A DNA stretch of 64,000 nt from Castanea sativa (Eukaryota > Streptophyta > Magnoliopsida > Fagales > Fagaceae), in contig NC_134018.1 in NCBI RefSeq assembly GCF_040712315.1, positions 18,496,835 to 18,560,834 on the forward strand, in the 5' to 3' direction. Shown here piece after piece: positions 47,047 to 58,831 of the stretch (position 1 is its first letter; each line of letters opens with the position of its first letter). A program made the position numbers and the translations under genes. The notes below the pieces were generated by a model. The model was not told where the DNA came from. It saw nothing but the letters and a program-made list of their open reading frames with translations, and ran no database searches.

Positions 47047-47650
47047 TCAACCAAAAAAGTTGTGCATAAAACAATAAATTTTGTCTCAACAAATTGACTA
47101 AACCAAATAAAATGGTCTAGAAACACAATAAAATGTTTTTACAATACCTTTATTTTTAACTATGGTGGGTCCTGGTCTGATATTTTATTATTTTATTTTA
47201 GAGTAATACTATATCCACAATATTTTTAGAATAAATTTTAGATGGTAAATTGTTACTGATTTTAAGCTGGGCTAACCACTAAAATCCATGCATTTAAAAC
47301 AAAAAAAATAATAATAATAAAAGCAAAAAAAAAAAAAAAAAAAGAAGCCAGTTGAAGAAAATTGTGCCTAAAGCAATGAATATTGGCTCACCAAATTTGA
47401 CTAAACCAAAAAAGAATCCTTGGAAGAAAAACAAATGTTACAACATTTTTACAATACTTTTTATTTCCAACCGTGGTAGGTCATGGTTTGATATTTTATT
47501 ATTTTATTTTTAACTTTCACAACATTTTTACAACAAATCTTAAGTGACAAATTATTACTGATTTTAAAATTGTGCATTAAAAAACAAACAAACAAAAAGG
47601 CAACACAAGAAATTTGTGCATGAAATCGTGAAAATTGATTTGTTGTTAGG
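47047..47650. repeat. Three degenerate tandem units within Helitron B
   Basis: A motif of the form 'aagtcaaccaaaaaagttgtgcat…caataaattttg…caaattgactaaacc' recurs at about 47047, 47341 and 47596 (period ~260-290 bp). Intervening 'tttttaactatggt(a/g)ggtc…ttttatt' blocks recur as well. Helitron A has one fuller copy at 18669. Confidence 0.7.
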
Positions 47651-47670
47651 CAACACAACAAATCAATCGT

Positions 47671-48590
47671 TGTTAGGGTTATATTTCCAATATAATTGGC
47701 TAATCCTTTGACAAAATACAGTTTACTTATAATTAGGTAGATCTAAGTTAGGCTTAACGTATCAAGAAGTATGTTATTTACACATATCAAGTGGTATCAT
47801 TAAAGACATGAAGTTTGATCCAAGAAACAAATGCAAAAAAACTGTTTCATTAAAGCTCGACCCTAGCTGCTATCGAGGATTAATGGAGAAGCTCGATACA
47901 AGCTCAATCTATCGAGAACTACGAATTCAGAATTCTCAGATCTGAATTTTGATCCATGGTGACTTGAATGATTAGGGTTTCTCTCTCTACAACCTTAGTC
48001 ATATATGAGGCTTATTTTAAAAGTTATCAAGTACGAAAACAAAGACCTAGAACTCATATGCTCTATGTGAAGCTACTACATTTGTACACTTTAGGGTTTT
48101 GTAACCAAATGTTTCATGATCTTCATTATTTATAAAGTGAAGAACTTTGCAATCAAGAAAAATCAATCAAATTGCTAGAGTTAGTCGCATACTAGGATCC
48201 GTGCAAAGCAGTCAGTCATAGATTGGAGATTTGTGCAAAGCAAAGAAGTTTGCTACAAGATTAAGTTCAATTGGGTATTGAAATTAAGGTTCAATTGTAG
48301 GTTGGTATTTTGGGATAGACCAGGATAGTGGTAAGATTCCTCATACTTGTAACCGCTTGATTATTGATTAGTGGATTCTTGGGAGTAGTGATTTTAATTC
48401 ACTTGGTGGGGTTTTTGTCTTGTAAGAGGTTTTCCCCATTCGTCAACAAATCACTAATTTATTTATTTTCGTTGCATATTTGTTATTTAGTGATTTGTTG
48501 GTTTCTCCATGATTTGTATGTAATCTGACCTAATTAATCAATTTGGATACTTGAATTAATTAACCGGGATTAATCTATTTTAATCTAACA
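47671..48590 (+). mobile_element. Probable solo LTR (about 920 bp)
   Basis: TGTTAGGGTT start and ATCTAACA end, with inverted TGTTAG/CTAACA termini. The 3' portion ('ggtggggtttttgtcttgtaag', 'ttttccccattcgt') looks like a copia-type LTR. The flanks ATCGT and ATCAA match at only three of five positions, so a solo LTR or a truncated element are both possible. No internal coding sequence follows. Confidence 0.55.
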
Positions 48591-49709
48591 ATCAAGTGGA
48601 ACACCCTGGGCATGTTGTTTACATAAATGCCAAATCTGCAAAAAAGAAATTCTAAAAGTAATTTATTAATAGAAGAAAATGAGAAAATAAGAAGAGCTAA
48701 ATGTCTCTAAAGTACATATGACTCCTACCCGTAGAATGGTTATACCAAAAATCTCAAAGGGATTGTTTGAGATAGAATTTTATTCTAACCTAATTTAAGT
48801 GTATATATATGTGTGAAACTTCCTCCTAGAAACTTGAATCCTGACCCTTACCTCTCACACTCCATAAATACTTATACTTGTGGAGTGATTATCGCATTAA
48901 GGGTGAACGGTGATCCTTTGAATTCCTTAGTATAACTATTCTACAAATAAGAAATATGTACTTTTTAAACTTTGTAGTGCACATTTTTTGTGATGTCCTT
49001 TGTATGTGACTTGAACCACCCCTCCCTTCCTTACTATTTATCTATCTATCTCAATATATATATATCATCTTTGCTCCCAATGAAAATTGTTCCTTTATCT
49101 CATTTAATTAAAACATTGATTTAATTAAAAAAGACCGATAATCCCTTAAATTTCATGATGACCCACTATGAGGTAGAATTCAAATTATCCAACTGTCAAA
49201 TTATCCCCCCCCCCCCCCAATATATGGCATTTATGTGAAATGACCGTTTTATCCTTAGATTAATTGTTTTTCAAAAATATAATTTTCTTTCCATAGTTGC
49301 AATATAGGATATCTAATATAAATAAATTTTTTTCTTCGTTTATATATCGTATATTTCATGGATAGAATGTACAAGGTTAGACACCTTACACAGAATATAT
49401 ATAAAACCTTTTCAAATCCGACAAAATGGCATTGGCCGGGTCACAACTCACAAGGCCGATCTAACAATTTGATTCGTAGTCAAAATTGTTCAATTTGATT
49501 ATAATTAACCAGAAATGATCAAGGGTCTAATCAAAGACCGATATTTTGTTTTTTGTGCCAGAAAATAAAGACCGAATCAATGGTTCAACCTGCCCAACCC
49601 ACTGATCAAGTCATGATTACTAAATTTTTACCAAATTGCTTGTGTACAACCCATTTATAAGACATTAACAAGATTGCAGTCGCATAAGTAATATATTTTG
49701 GATGTTGCT

Positions 49710-49744
<35 letters not shown>

Positions 49745-50417
49745 AATAAGTGGATGCCATATATAATGTTAAAATACGATCTGAACATAGTGGAGTTCAC
49801 TGATGTGAAGATAGTCCTTTTTTTTTAAATCTTTGCTGAAAATATGATCCAAAGAAATGATTAACTTGTAGCTTCACAGATAGAGGAATCACCAATCACC
49901 AATCACCAATCACCATCATATATTAGGCTGTTGAGGATTGTCTATGTTGCATCATTAACTACCATCCAAACAAAAGAACAACAAAATTAATGCACTTAAA
50001 TGAAGATAAGAAAATTGTTTCATAGTGCAGCCGCAATAATATTCAGTGTTCACAATGACAGTTACTAATTTAGACTCCAATTTTACGGCTATCAATTTAA
50101 AGTTAATTATCAAATTGAGTTCAATTATTAATATAATTAGTCAATTAATGTTTGCATGAATAGATAATCAAAACAGAAAACCCCACGCAATTAATCACAC
50201 CCCCAAGACCACCAGAAATGTTCAAGGAGAGAAAAGCCCAAAAATTAAGCAAAAAACTTTTTGGGGGCCTATAGCATGAAATGATCCACTAATAAGAATA
50301 GCTGCATTATGATTCTCTTACAAAATCCTCCGAGTAACGATTGTGTACTTAGCCTTCAACTCTTACTAGCAGCTAACTCTAGCATCTTTTTTTCTTATTA
50401 GTCACCAGATTTGAGAA
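48591..50417. other. Intergenic, no gene seen
   Basis: AT-rich with a C-run (49206-49219), an A-run of about 31 nt (49710-49740) and 'aatcacc' repeats (49886-49912). Confidence 0.4.
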
Positions 50418-53325
50418 TCAATATATATATAAAAGCAGAGACCTTATGTGGGAGAGCATGAGGTTCTGCCAAGTGGCACATTCATTGAGTTTATCTCATT
50501 TAGGCTTCCACCTCATCAAAGTTTATATTTATGTAAAACTTTTAATTCATTGAATGTGTCAATGAAGTGAATGCACATTAATTATCTATAAATATGTACT
50601 AATTATCTATATATGTATATATATATATATATAAAATAATTTTATATGGTTTTTTAAAAAAAAAATATAAGAAAAAAAAAACATCACGTGAGAGCTCATG
50701 CGATTTTGTCATGTGGCGCTTTGTAAGAGTAATTTTTCATTTAGGTTTACACCTCTATTTCTTTGCATATTTGGATTATAATAAAATTCTATTAATAGGA
50801 TATCACTATTTTCACTGAGTGTTTAACTTACCACTATCATACTTCAATAACACAAGTTTCTCAACAAAAAAAAAAAAAAAAAAAAAACTTCAATAACATA
50901 AACGTGACATCATAAATTTTAGATGATATTTCCACAAGCCAACTAAACATTTACACTTTCCTCAAAAAAAAAAATTAAACATTTACATGAAATTACAAAT
51001 TTTTTATGCTAACTCCAAGCCAATGTAGAAACAAAAATTATGATTAAAAATTTCAGCAAAAAAATAAATGATTAAACAAACAATCATCTTATTACACCAA
51101 TTTTTTTTTGAAGATATTACACCACATAATAACTAATTTTGAATTTATGTAACTTTTTCTCTATAGTTTAAATTCTCCATCCCCTTAATTTTTTATTACA
51201 TCATTAATTTAACAAAAATCTCTTCATGTTATTGCAACATTACTTCATGTTATTACTTTAAAATATTTTGGATATTCTATTTAAGTTTTTGAAATGATTA
51301 AATGATTTTGAAATCTATAAATAATAATTTAAAGCATAAAATACTTTTATATTCTAAAATTGCACAAGTTTACACAACCTCCCAAACACTTTTTCAACCA
51401 CTCTATTCTCACAACCAAATACGGAGACCTCAATCTCAAACACCCAACTCATTTTTGTGAGATAAAAAAATGCTACCTCATGCTGGAAAGCATGAGGTTT
51501 CGCCAAGTGACACCTTCCTTTGGAATATTCTCTTTATCTTCCACATTAAACTCTATCAATAAGTGCATTCAGCCAAAAAAAAAAAAAACAAAAAAACTCT
51601 ATCATAAGCGAGACGTTACTAATCCACTTATGTTTTCCCTTCATGTCTTTTAGCATACCCGGTGCAATTACACAATAACACAAACCTCTGTCTCTTTTCA
51701 CCTCTTTCTATTCTCTTTCTTCTATCTCTTCTCTTTCCATACATTTGGTCATGTCATGCATGTGATTTTGTCTCAACCTTAAGGAATGAGTGCAGAAGAT
51801 GAAAAGCCCTCAAATCCACAACGAACATGCTCTCCACACTTACAAAAACTTATCTTTCACTCTCAAGCTTTGTTAATTTCTTCTCTCTTTGGATACTGTA
51901 AGTGCTTCACTCATGCCTATTTTTGCTTTAATTTTAATGTATTTAATCTGATGGTATGCCAAATCGTGAGAAGCATAGATGGAGTTCTAGAATTATATAA
52001 ATATTATATTATTGTTGTTTAAGTGTGTCTTTGCCTCTTTGGTTTCATTTGTGCAGTGATGTTTGTCTCTCCAATTCTTATTGTTTTTATACTAAAGGTT
52101 TATTTTTGGTTTTATATGTTTTTGGGTGTCTAATAAAAAACCAGAAAAAATCACTGATTCAAATGTTTGACATGAAAACAAACAACTTTTACAGATTAGA
52201 AGCCCCAATTTTGTCTTTAAATGCTTCTTTAGCAACTTGAGAAAAAGGGTTGTGTCTATGGCTTAGTGGAATAGAGGATGAAAACCAACGTCAAGATCAT
52301 TGAAGCTAGGTAATTTTTGTTTTGCTCATATAATTCAAATTCTTCAATTTTTTAGACATAATTTTTTGTTTTTTTTGTTTTATCGTTTGATCGTAGCTTC
52401 ATAAGGTTAAAATATGTTTTTATGTGTACCTTTAATTGTAATAGATTTTATGATTTGACTATAGAAGAAAAAAAATCCTTTGCTTGGCTGATGAGGAAGT
52501 TTGAGGAATAAGAATTGAAGCTTTTACCTTTTTTTATTGTGTATTCTTTAGGGTATTGATCAACCAAATTGGACATATAATTGTAAACAATTTAAATTTA
52601 TTAGGTTTAAAATCTATATTTTTCTTTCACATTCCCTATATTTCTCATATAAACTAATGAGAAACCTGTTAAATTTCAAGCATTCATTTGCCCAAATATT
52701 TACATAGAAAGTAGCATCTTGGCCTTCTTCCTCAGTGATCTATTACCTTCTACCAACATATGTTCTTGAACCAAAATGAAGGGTAGTATGTATCAAAAGT
52801 GTATGACATGGAAGCATATAAATAGTACACATGTTTGAGACACATCCCATTTTGAAGAGTTCTTATCTCTAATGTGGCATTTTGAGGAAGTCCTAAAATT
52901 ATGAATCTAACAAAATAAAGAATTCTGATATTTTTAATTAATTCTTATCTCTAATCTGGCAGTTGAGGAAGTCCTGAAACAAATGATAACAAGTCGTTCA
53001 TTGCAACATTGAGTTGTAAAGGAAGAGCAATTTTAATTTGGAAAAAGAAAAACTAACAAAGATTGTCTAGGCTATTAATTTTGAAATTGAGATATATGTA
53101 AGATATATTATCTTAGAGGGAGATTTAGCATATGTTATTGACAAGTTTCGATCTAAGGAGGAAGATAATTCATGGCTGGAAGCAATGGTTGAGACAACAA
53201 TATTAAGAGTAAGTATCATGCATAGTCATAAATATAATTTTAGATTAAAAAAATATATAGTTTTTAATAAAATATTTTAAAGTAAATTTATACAATATCC
53301 ATGCATTGCATGGGACATCGGCTAG
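50418..53325 (+). mobile_element. Non-autonomous Helitron D (2908 bp)
   Basis: The 5' end TCAATATATATATAAAAG follows host A. The 3' end has a perfect 7-bp stem with 1-nt loop (CCATGCA-T-TGCATGG, 53299-53313), then GACATCGGCTAG and host T. These are textbook Helitron termini. The sequence 'catgaggtt(t/c)(t/c)gcc' plus 'aagtg' recurs at 50459 and 51489, with a variant near 50697, suggesting internal subterminal duplications. No Rep/helicase frame. A weak RNase-H-like stretch ('LEGDLAYVIDKF', about 53115-53150) may be captured or older LINE sequence. Short frames at 51360-52240 are unrecognised. Confidence 0.85.
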
Positions 53326-54511
53326 TTGAACTAAATTTAGAACGTAAGTCTCCTTGGCTACTCCAAGGCTTTTTGAAGATTTGGGACTGCTCCATTGATT
53401 CCCAGAACTAACAACACTTGAAAACACTCAAGGTTTCAATGTGTGTGTGGTATTGAATTTCCTTTCATTAAATTTAGAAATAGAGAGCGTGGAGGTAGAG
53501 AGAACAAAGCCAATTTTTCTCTAGGGTTTATGGTTGGTCTCTAGCTCTTCATTAAAGGAATTCGCTATTGAATATGGAAATGAGGGCTATATAGAGAGGT
53601 TTACGGATAGGTATTGTAGATAAAAGGAATAACAATTTTGTCTTAGGTTTTGACAATTTAGCTCGATCGAGGTGAGATACGATATTGATGCCAATTGTTT
53701 TTCAAACTATGTAACTCGCTTGACATATCACTTGACACGACCCATGTAAATTGGCATGACCGTGATTTTTAGATTACAGTTCAACTTCAGCTCTTGACCT
53801 CTACAACCAATTACAAAATAACCTAAAATTGAACATGATACAATGAAATTAAGAACTCAAAAATACATGTAGATTTGACACGGAATATGCCAATACACTA
53901 AGATCCTAACTCAACACCCACAAACCTGTTCAACTAATAAACTTTGAAAGATTCCTTCCTGCCAATCAAACCTTGGAAGTTAAACGCAATATATATAGGT
54001 CATGCAAGGCACTTGCATATAGGTCTCTTTAGGTTTGATATGCAATGTGAAGAACGGGACCTATAGTGATTGTCTAATTGAAACCATTTGCCAAGATGAG
54101 GAGCGGCTATGGAAGATTAGGCTCCTTTCATACACAAAAATTTAACAGGCTTGCTAATGGTGGAGAGCATATCTGGTAGCTACATCTTTGAAATAAGGTT
54201 CTCTTTCTTTCAGCTGGGGTTTTAACACTAGCTGAATGGAGCTATTTTCTCCTTTCCGTTCTCCGCGCCTGTGATTGTGTGTGTGTATATTGTAAGTGGG
54301 AGATGGATAATTCAAACCTTAGATGTTGCCATAAGTACTACATAATGCTATTAAACTATAAAGCTCTTCACATGTTTGTGATTTGTGTGTGTTTTAGAGC
54401 TAAATAAAGAGAAGAAGAAAGGGAATTTATATCACTCGTGCTGACACTGGATTCATCCTCTACGGATTTGCGTTTTTTTGGGAATTTATAAAATATAGTT
54501 TTGGAATACTA
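53326..54511. other. Intergenic, no gene seen
   Basis: AT-rich spacer between Helitron D and a MITE. Nothing recognised. Confidence 0.4.
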
Positions 54512-54645
54512 GGGTGTTTGGTAATATTTTTCTAATAACGTTGTTTGTATTTTTTGGAAGTATATGAGTAAAAAAGTATGTGAAAATATATATAATGTTG
54601 TTTAAAAACTGAACATTGTTGCTTAAAATCACGTACCAAACGACC
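54512..54645. mobile_element. Possible Tourist-like MITE
   Basis: Ends GGGTGTTTGGTA and TACCAAACGACC are inverted, 134 bp apart. No clear target duplication, so tentative. Confidence 0.4.
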
Positions 54646-54718
54646 ATATATTTTTTGCCATATTTCAAAAAATACGGTAGATTCATCCTATCTCTTTTGT
54701 GAATGCGTTTGTTTCTCA

Positions 54719-54749
<31 letters not shown>

Positions 54750-56301
54750 GAAAAGAAAAGAAAAGAAACAAGAGTAGCAAAGGAATCCTATATATATATA
54801 TATATATTTTTTAAATAATAATAATAAGAGTGTAGCAAAGAAATGATTTATGGCCTGCTCAAGATCGAAGAAATGGTTTATTGGGCCGTAATTGGGCCTG
54901 CTCACGATTCAGTTCCGAGTCTCAACCCATTGCCGACTCGCCGCAGATAAGCCTTCAAGTCATAAACTGCTTTCCATAGATTTGACCCTTTTTTTTTACT
55001 AATCTGCAAATTCTGACCTTATATTTAAATTGAACTATATAGTTTCAAGTGTATCAATCTCATTAATATTATAATTTTAAAATTATCGCAATATAGGCGG
55101 TTAGTAAATCTCTTTAACAAAAATTTATGAAATTTGTTTTTCTCAAAAAATTATGAACTTTGTAGTTATAAATTGCAGAGCATATTTTGACACCAAAATA
55201 ATTATCGAAACAACGTTAAAGTCCCTTATAAAAAATTAATGAAGTTGTGATCGCTTTATGGGTTTTATTTTTAATAATTAAAATACTATGTAGTGTGGCG
55301 GCCAAAAATTATGACTTCCCTCCTCACTGGTCAATGTTAAGCCGACCACTTGAAGACTTCCTCAAATGGTTGTCCTTTTGTCCCGTCACCCCGAAGTTTG
55401 GATTGGGCCCATTGTGATAGGGCTCGGAGCTAACTTCCTCCATATGTACCATTCTTAGCTCCTCTAATGGGCCTTGGGTCTTGTTTTGGATTTTGATTAG
55501 GTGGGCTAGTACCGGTCTTCTGGGCCCAACCCCCCACATGTAGTATTTATGTGCCTTGTCATTAGATACCCATAGCATTTAGATTAAGTCTTATGAATAT
55601 TTTCACTTGAGTTTAACAACTTTTATTTATTTATTTCTTTTTATAATAGATAATTTTAACCAGTTTTAATTAAGAGTAATTTATTGCAGTTCAAAATTGT
55701 TGGGGATATTACACAAAGTAATAATGGAAGAACAAGATTAACATAAAAGACAAACAATAAATAAATAAATTGGAGGCACTATATTGTTTTCCCTATACAA
55801 CATTTACCCCTACACTTTTGTTGCTAAAGGGTTATCGCAAATTTGTCTCCAAGATACAACCAAGATGTTAGGTTCTACAGATAGCAATTCTGGAGAATGA
55901 CCATAGGATTTCTTGTGTTTCTCTCAAACGTACTATTTTTGTGGAGTTAGTTATTTTTTCAAGTGAACATAAGCCTCTATTTATACCCATAGGATTATGT
56001 TTCATGAAAAGGCATGTATAAATTTTTTTTTTCTTTTCAAGTGAACAGAAGCTTCTATTTATCCCCATAGGGTTATGTTTCATGAAAAGACATGTATGGA
56101 GAGTTAGTTATTTTTTCATAAAACGTTTAACAAAGATTGAAACCCCTTCAACCTTTCTGAACAGTCACCAAAAAATTCCAGAAAATTCAGATTTTCAAAA
56201 TTTCTACTTTATGAAACCATATTCTCCAAACTCAAACATTATTATTACAACCTATCCTTATATATACCTATATATACAACAAAAATAATGATATCTCTTA
56301 A
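54646..56301. other. Intergenic, one unassigned frame
   Basis: 55324-55578 on the minus strand is an 84-codon open frame ('HKYYMWGVGPRRPVLAHLIK') of richer G+C than its surroundings. I suspect retroelement origin but recognise no domain. A ~76-bp tandem duplication lies at 55958-56110 ('ttatgtttcatgaaaa(g/a)'). Confidence 0.4.
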
Positions 56302-56930
56302 TTTTTTTTTTTTTTGGTAAACAGGATTTTAACTAAACAGAACTAAGGATTACAAAGTCTCGGGCATGAAATACTCCTAGCATCCAAAAATAACTGGTAC
56401 AACATAGAGGGAAAGGGCTGCGAATACAAAATAAAACTATCACTACTAGGAGATCCATCTTTTGCCAAAAAGTTCGCGCATTGATTCCCTTCGTGGTAAA
56501 TGTGGTGGATGTGGGCTATCTCAAAAAACTGGAGAGAGACTTGCAATAAAAAATGAAGGTACTACAAGGGTAAGATGAATCAGACAAGACATTATGTGAT
56601 GTGAGAATTGTGACAAAAACTTTTGCATCAAGCTCAATGTAGAGTTTTATGATATTTAAATTCTTTGCTAACTCAAGACCATCTCGAAGTCCCTAGCCCT
56701 AAAGCTCAGCAACCATAGAATGAGTGATCCTTATGCTTCTAGAGAAACTTCTAACCCACAAGCCCATCGAACTTCTAATGAGACCACCTGTAGTAGCTTT
56801 ACTCGGATTACCATGCACAGAACCAAAAGTGTTGAGTTTAAAGAAATTTGAAGCTCTAATTGATGTGGAAACTGTCACTGAAGGGCATTTTCTCATTGAT
56901 TTATAAGGAGAAGAAGAGTTTCGTGGAGAG
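56302..56930 (-). mobile_element. 5'-truncated LINE, RNase H end only
   Basis: A T-run at about 56302-56314 is the minus-strand poly(A) tail. Minus-strand translation gives the RNase H domain of a plant LINE: 'FFKLNTFGSVHGNPSKATTG' (Asp of the usual LNxDGS replaced by Phe), 'GLIRSSMGLWVRSFS' and 'SMVAEL', then after stops 'HHIYHEGNQCANFLAKDGS'. Stops and the lost Asp show it is dead. Confidence 0.75.
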
Positions 56931-57343
56931 GAATTGTATCCTTTTCAAGATTTCACTTGTGATAAAGGTTTTATTTTTCATGACAAGCTTGTTTCTAGTT
57001 ATCCAAATAGTCCAAGTGGATTTGGGAGACACCTCTTAATGTTTCTAACGGAGGTATTTGAAGTTTAAATATTATTCCTTGGTAATTATCAAATTATAAA
57101 ATAAATAAAAAAGACTTATTGAGGAGATGGATTAAAATTTGAAACATGTTAAAAGGATCAGAGTTTTCAATGATTTTTTCTTTAACTTAGGTTTTAAATT
57201 TTAGAGTAAATTCCATTCACATCTCTGAGGTTTAGGTTAATGTCAACCATGTCTAAGACTTTTCAAAACTAACTAATTTGGTTCCTAAAGCCAATTTAGT
57301 CTCTAAAAAAGTTGAGAAAAATAACTAAATGTATAGGGACTAA
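56931..57343. other. Intergenic, no gene seen
   Basis: AT-rich spacer between a LINE remnant and a MITE. Confidence 0.4.
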
Positions 57344-57908
57344 AAGTAAGCGTTTGGATTGCGTTTATCTGCCTCACGTTTGCGTTTGGCGTTTTAAATT
57401 GAGGGACCCATGGCTACAGTGCTCTCCAAGATAAATGCTCACGACTTCAGAACAAATGCAGAAATTTTTGGCTGAACGCACCGTTTCAATAAACTTGTTT
57501 TGGAAGAACTTGTTCTTCGTGTTCTTCCCAGAACTTGACTATTCTTGTTCTTGAAACCCAGCAAACCCATCAAAACAGAATATCAAAACAGTGAAACCAA
57601 AACTAAGACAGAAGCCACTAGTCTGAGATTAAACCGATCAAACCCATATGAAAAAAAATAAAAACCGATCAACCCATCAAACCCATATGAAACCAAAACC
57701 AAATCAAACCCATCACCAATCTCAACCTCACGTAGCACCACCATGTTCCCATATCAAACCCATCAAACCCAATACCGATCAACCCATCAAACCCACCGCC
57801 GATCAACCCATCCACCACCACCGAGTTCCCAAATCAAGAAACTAAAACATTAGATCTTCATAAGACCAAACTCCATTGGAGAAAGAGAGAGGAAGCTCCA
57901 CCTCGTGC

Positions 57909-57985
<77 letters not shown>

Positions 57986-58306
57986 TGGTTTAGGTTGAGA
58001 GACCATGCTCCCTATCTTTTCTTTCAATTAGTGTTGGGAACTCCTTCACACTGGGCCTCCAAGACCTGGATGACATTTCACTTCTCAATGTCGAAAAAGC
58101 TAAAGATTTTTAATATTTTTTTTATGTTCAAATTTTAATGTGGATATTGGGAAAGTAGTGAAATAAAAAATAAATAATAAAAACAAAACAAAATCAAAAA
58201 CACTACAAAGTTTTCAGTTGGCGTTTAAAAGAATAAGTTGACATTTAAAATTATTTGTTACAGTATTTTTAGTTTTAAGCAAAATAAGTAATATCTAAAC
58301 AGACTT
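57344..58306. mobile_element. Enlarged Tourist-like MITE, copy 3 (963 bp)
   Basis: Ends AAGTAAGCGTTTGGATT and the inverted AATATCTAAACAGACTT with TAA on both sides (57341-57343, 58307-58309). Near the right end are the family's 'gttttcagt' and 'ttacagtattttta' motifs. The centre is new: a CCCATCAAAC/CCGATCAACC minisatellite (57620-57830) and (GA)n at 57912-57976. Confidence 0.65.
57912..57976. repeat. (GA)n microsatellite
   Basis: About 32 GA units inside MITE copy 3. Accounts for Arg-Glu and Ser-Leu repeat frames on the two strands. Confidence 0.97.
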
Positions 58307-58309
58307 TAA

Positions 58310-58780
58310 ATTGATTTTAAAAATTAAATTAATTAGTTTTGAAAAATTTTAAACCTGATTAGTATTAACCCAATCCTCATGACGTATGGATGAAATTTAC
58401 CCTAAATTTTATAATCTATGCAATGCACTGACAGATGCTATTATTAATGTGGGTTCGGAGCCCCTTGTGTCGGAAACGTTTACTGTCGAGTGTTGACTGT
58501 TGTATATACCTGCAAATGCTTAATTGATTAGCAACCGTCAATTCACGGGTCAGTCTCAAATTAGACACTTATGCTACTTGACTCCTTTTCAATTCAATTT
58601 TTAGGGGCCCCAATTTTCTTTTTAAATTTTAGTTGGCTGGAGAGGAGCTCATCAATTAATACGCCATTTTTTGTGTAACTTAATTAATTGATGAAAACGA
58701 AAGCTCTTCTAGCATGAACAGGAGTTTCTTTTATTGAGGATTTTAAAACTGATTCAATTTCTATAATGAAATTAATCCTT

Positions 58781-58831
<51 letters not shown>

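Noticed and set aside
57842..58138. Arg-Glu and Ser-Leu repeat frames
   Set aside because: Translation of (GA)n inside a MITE.
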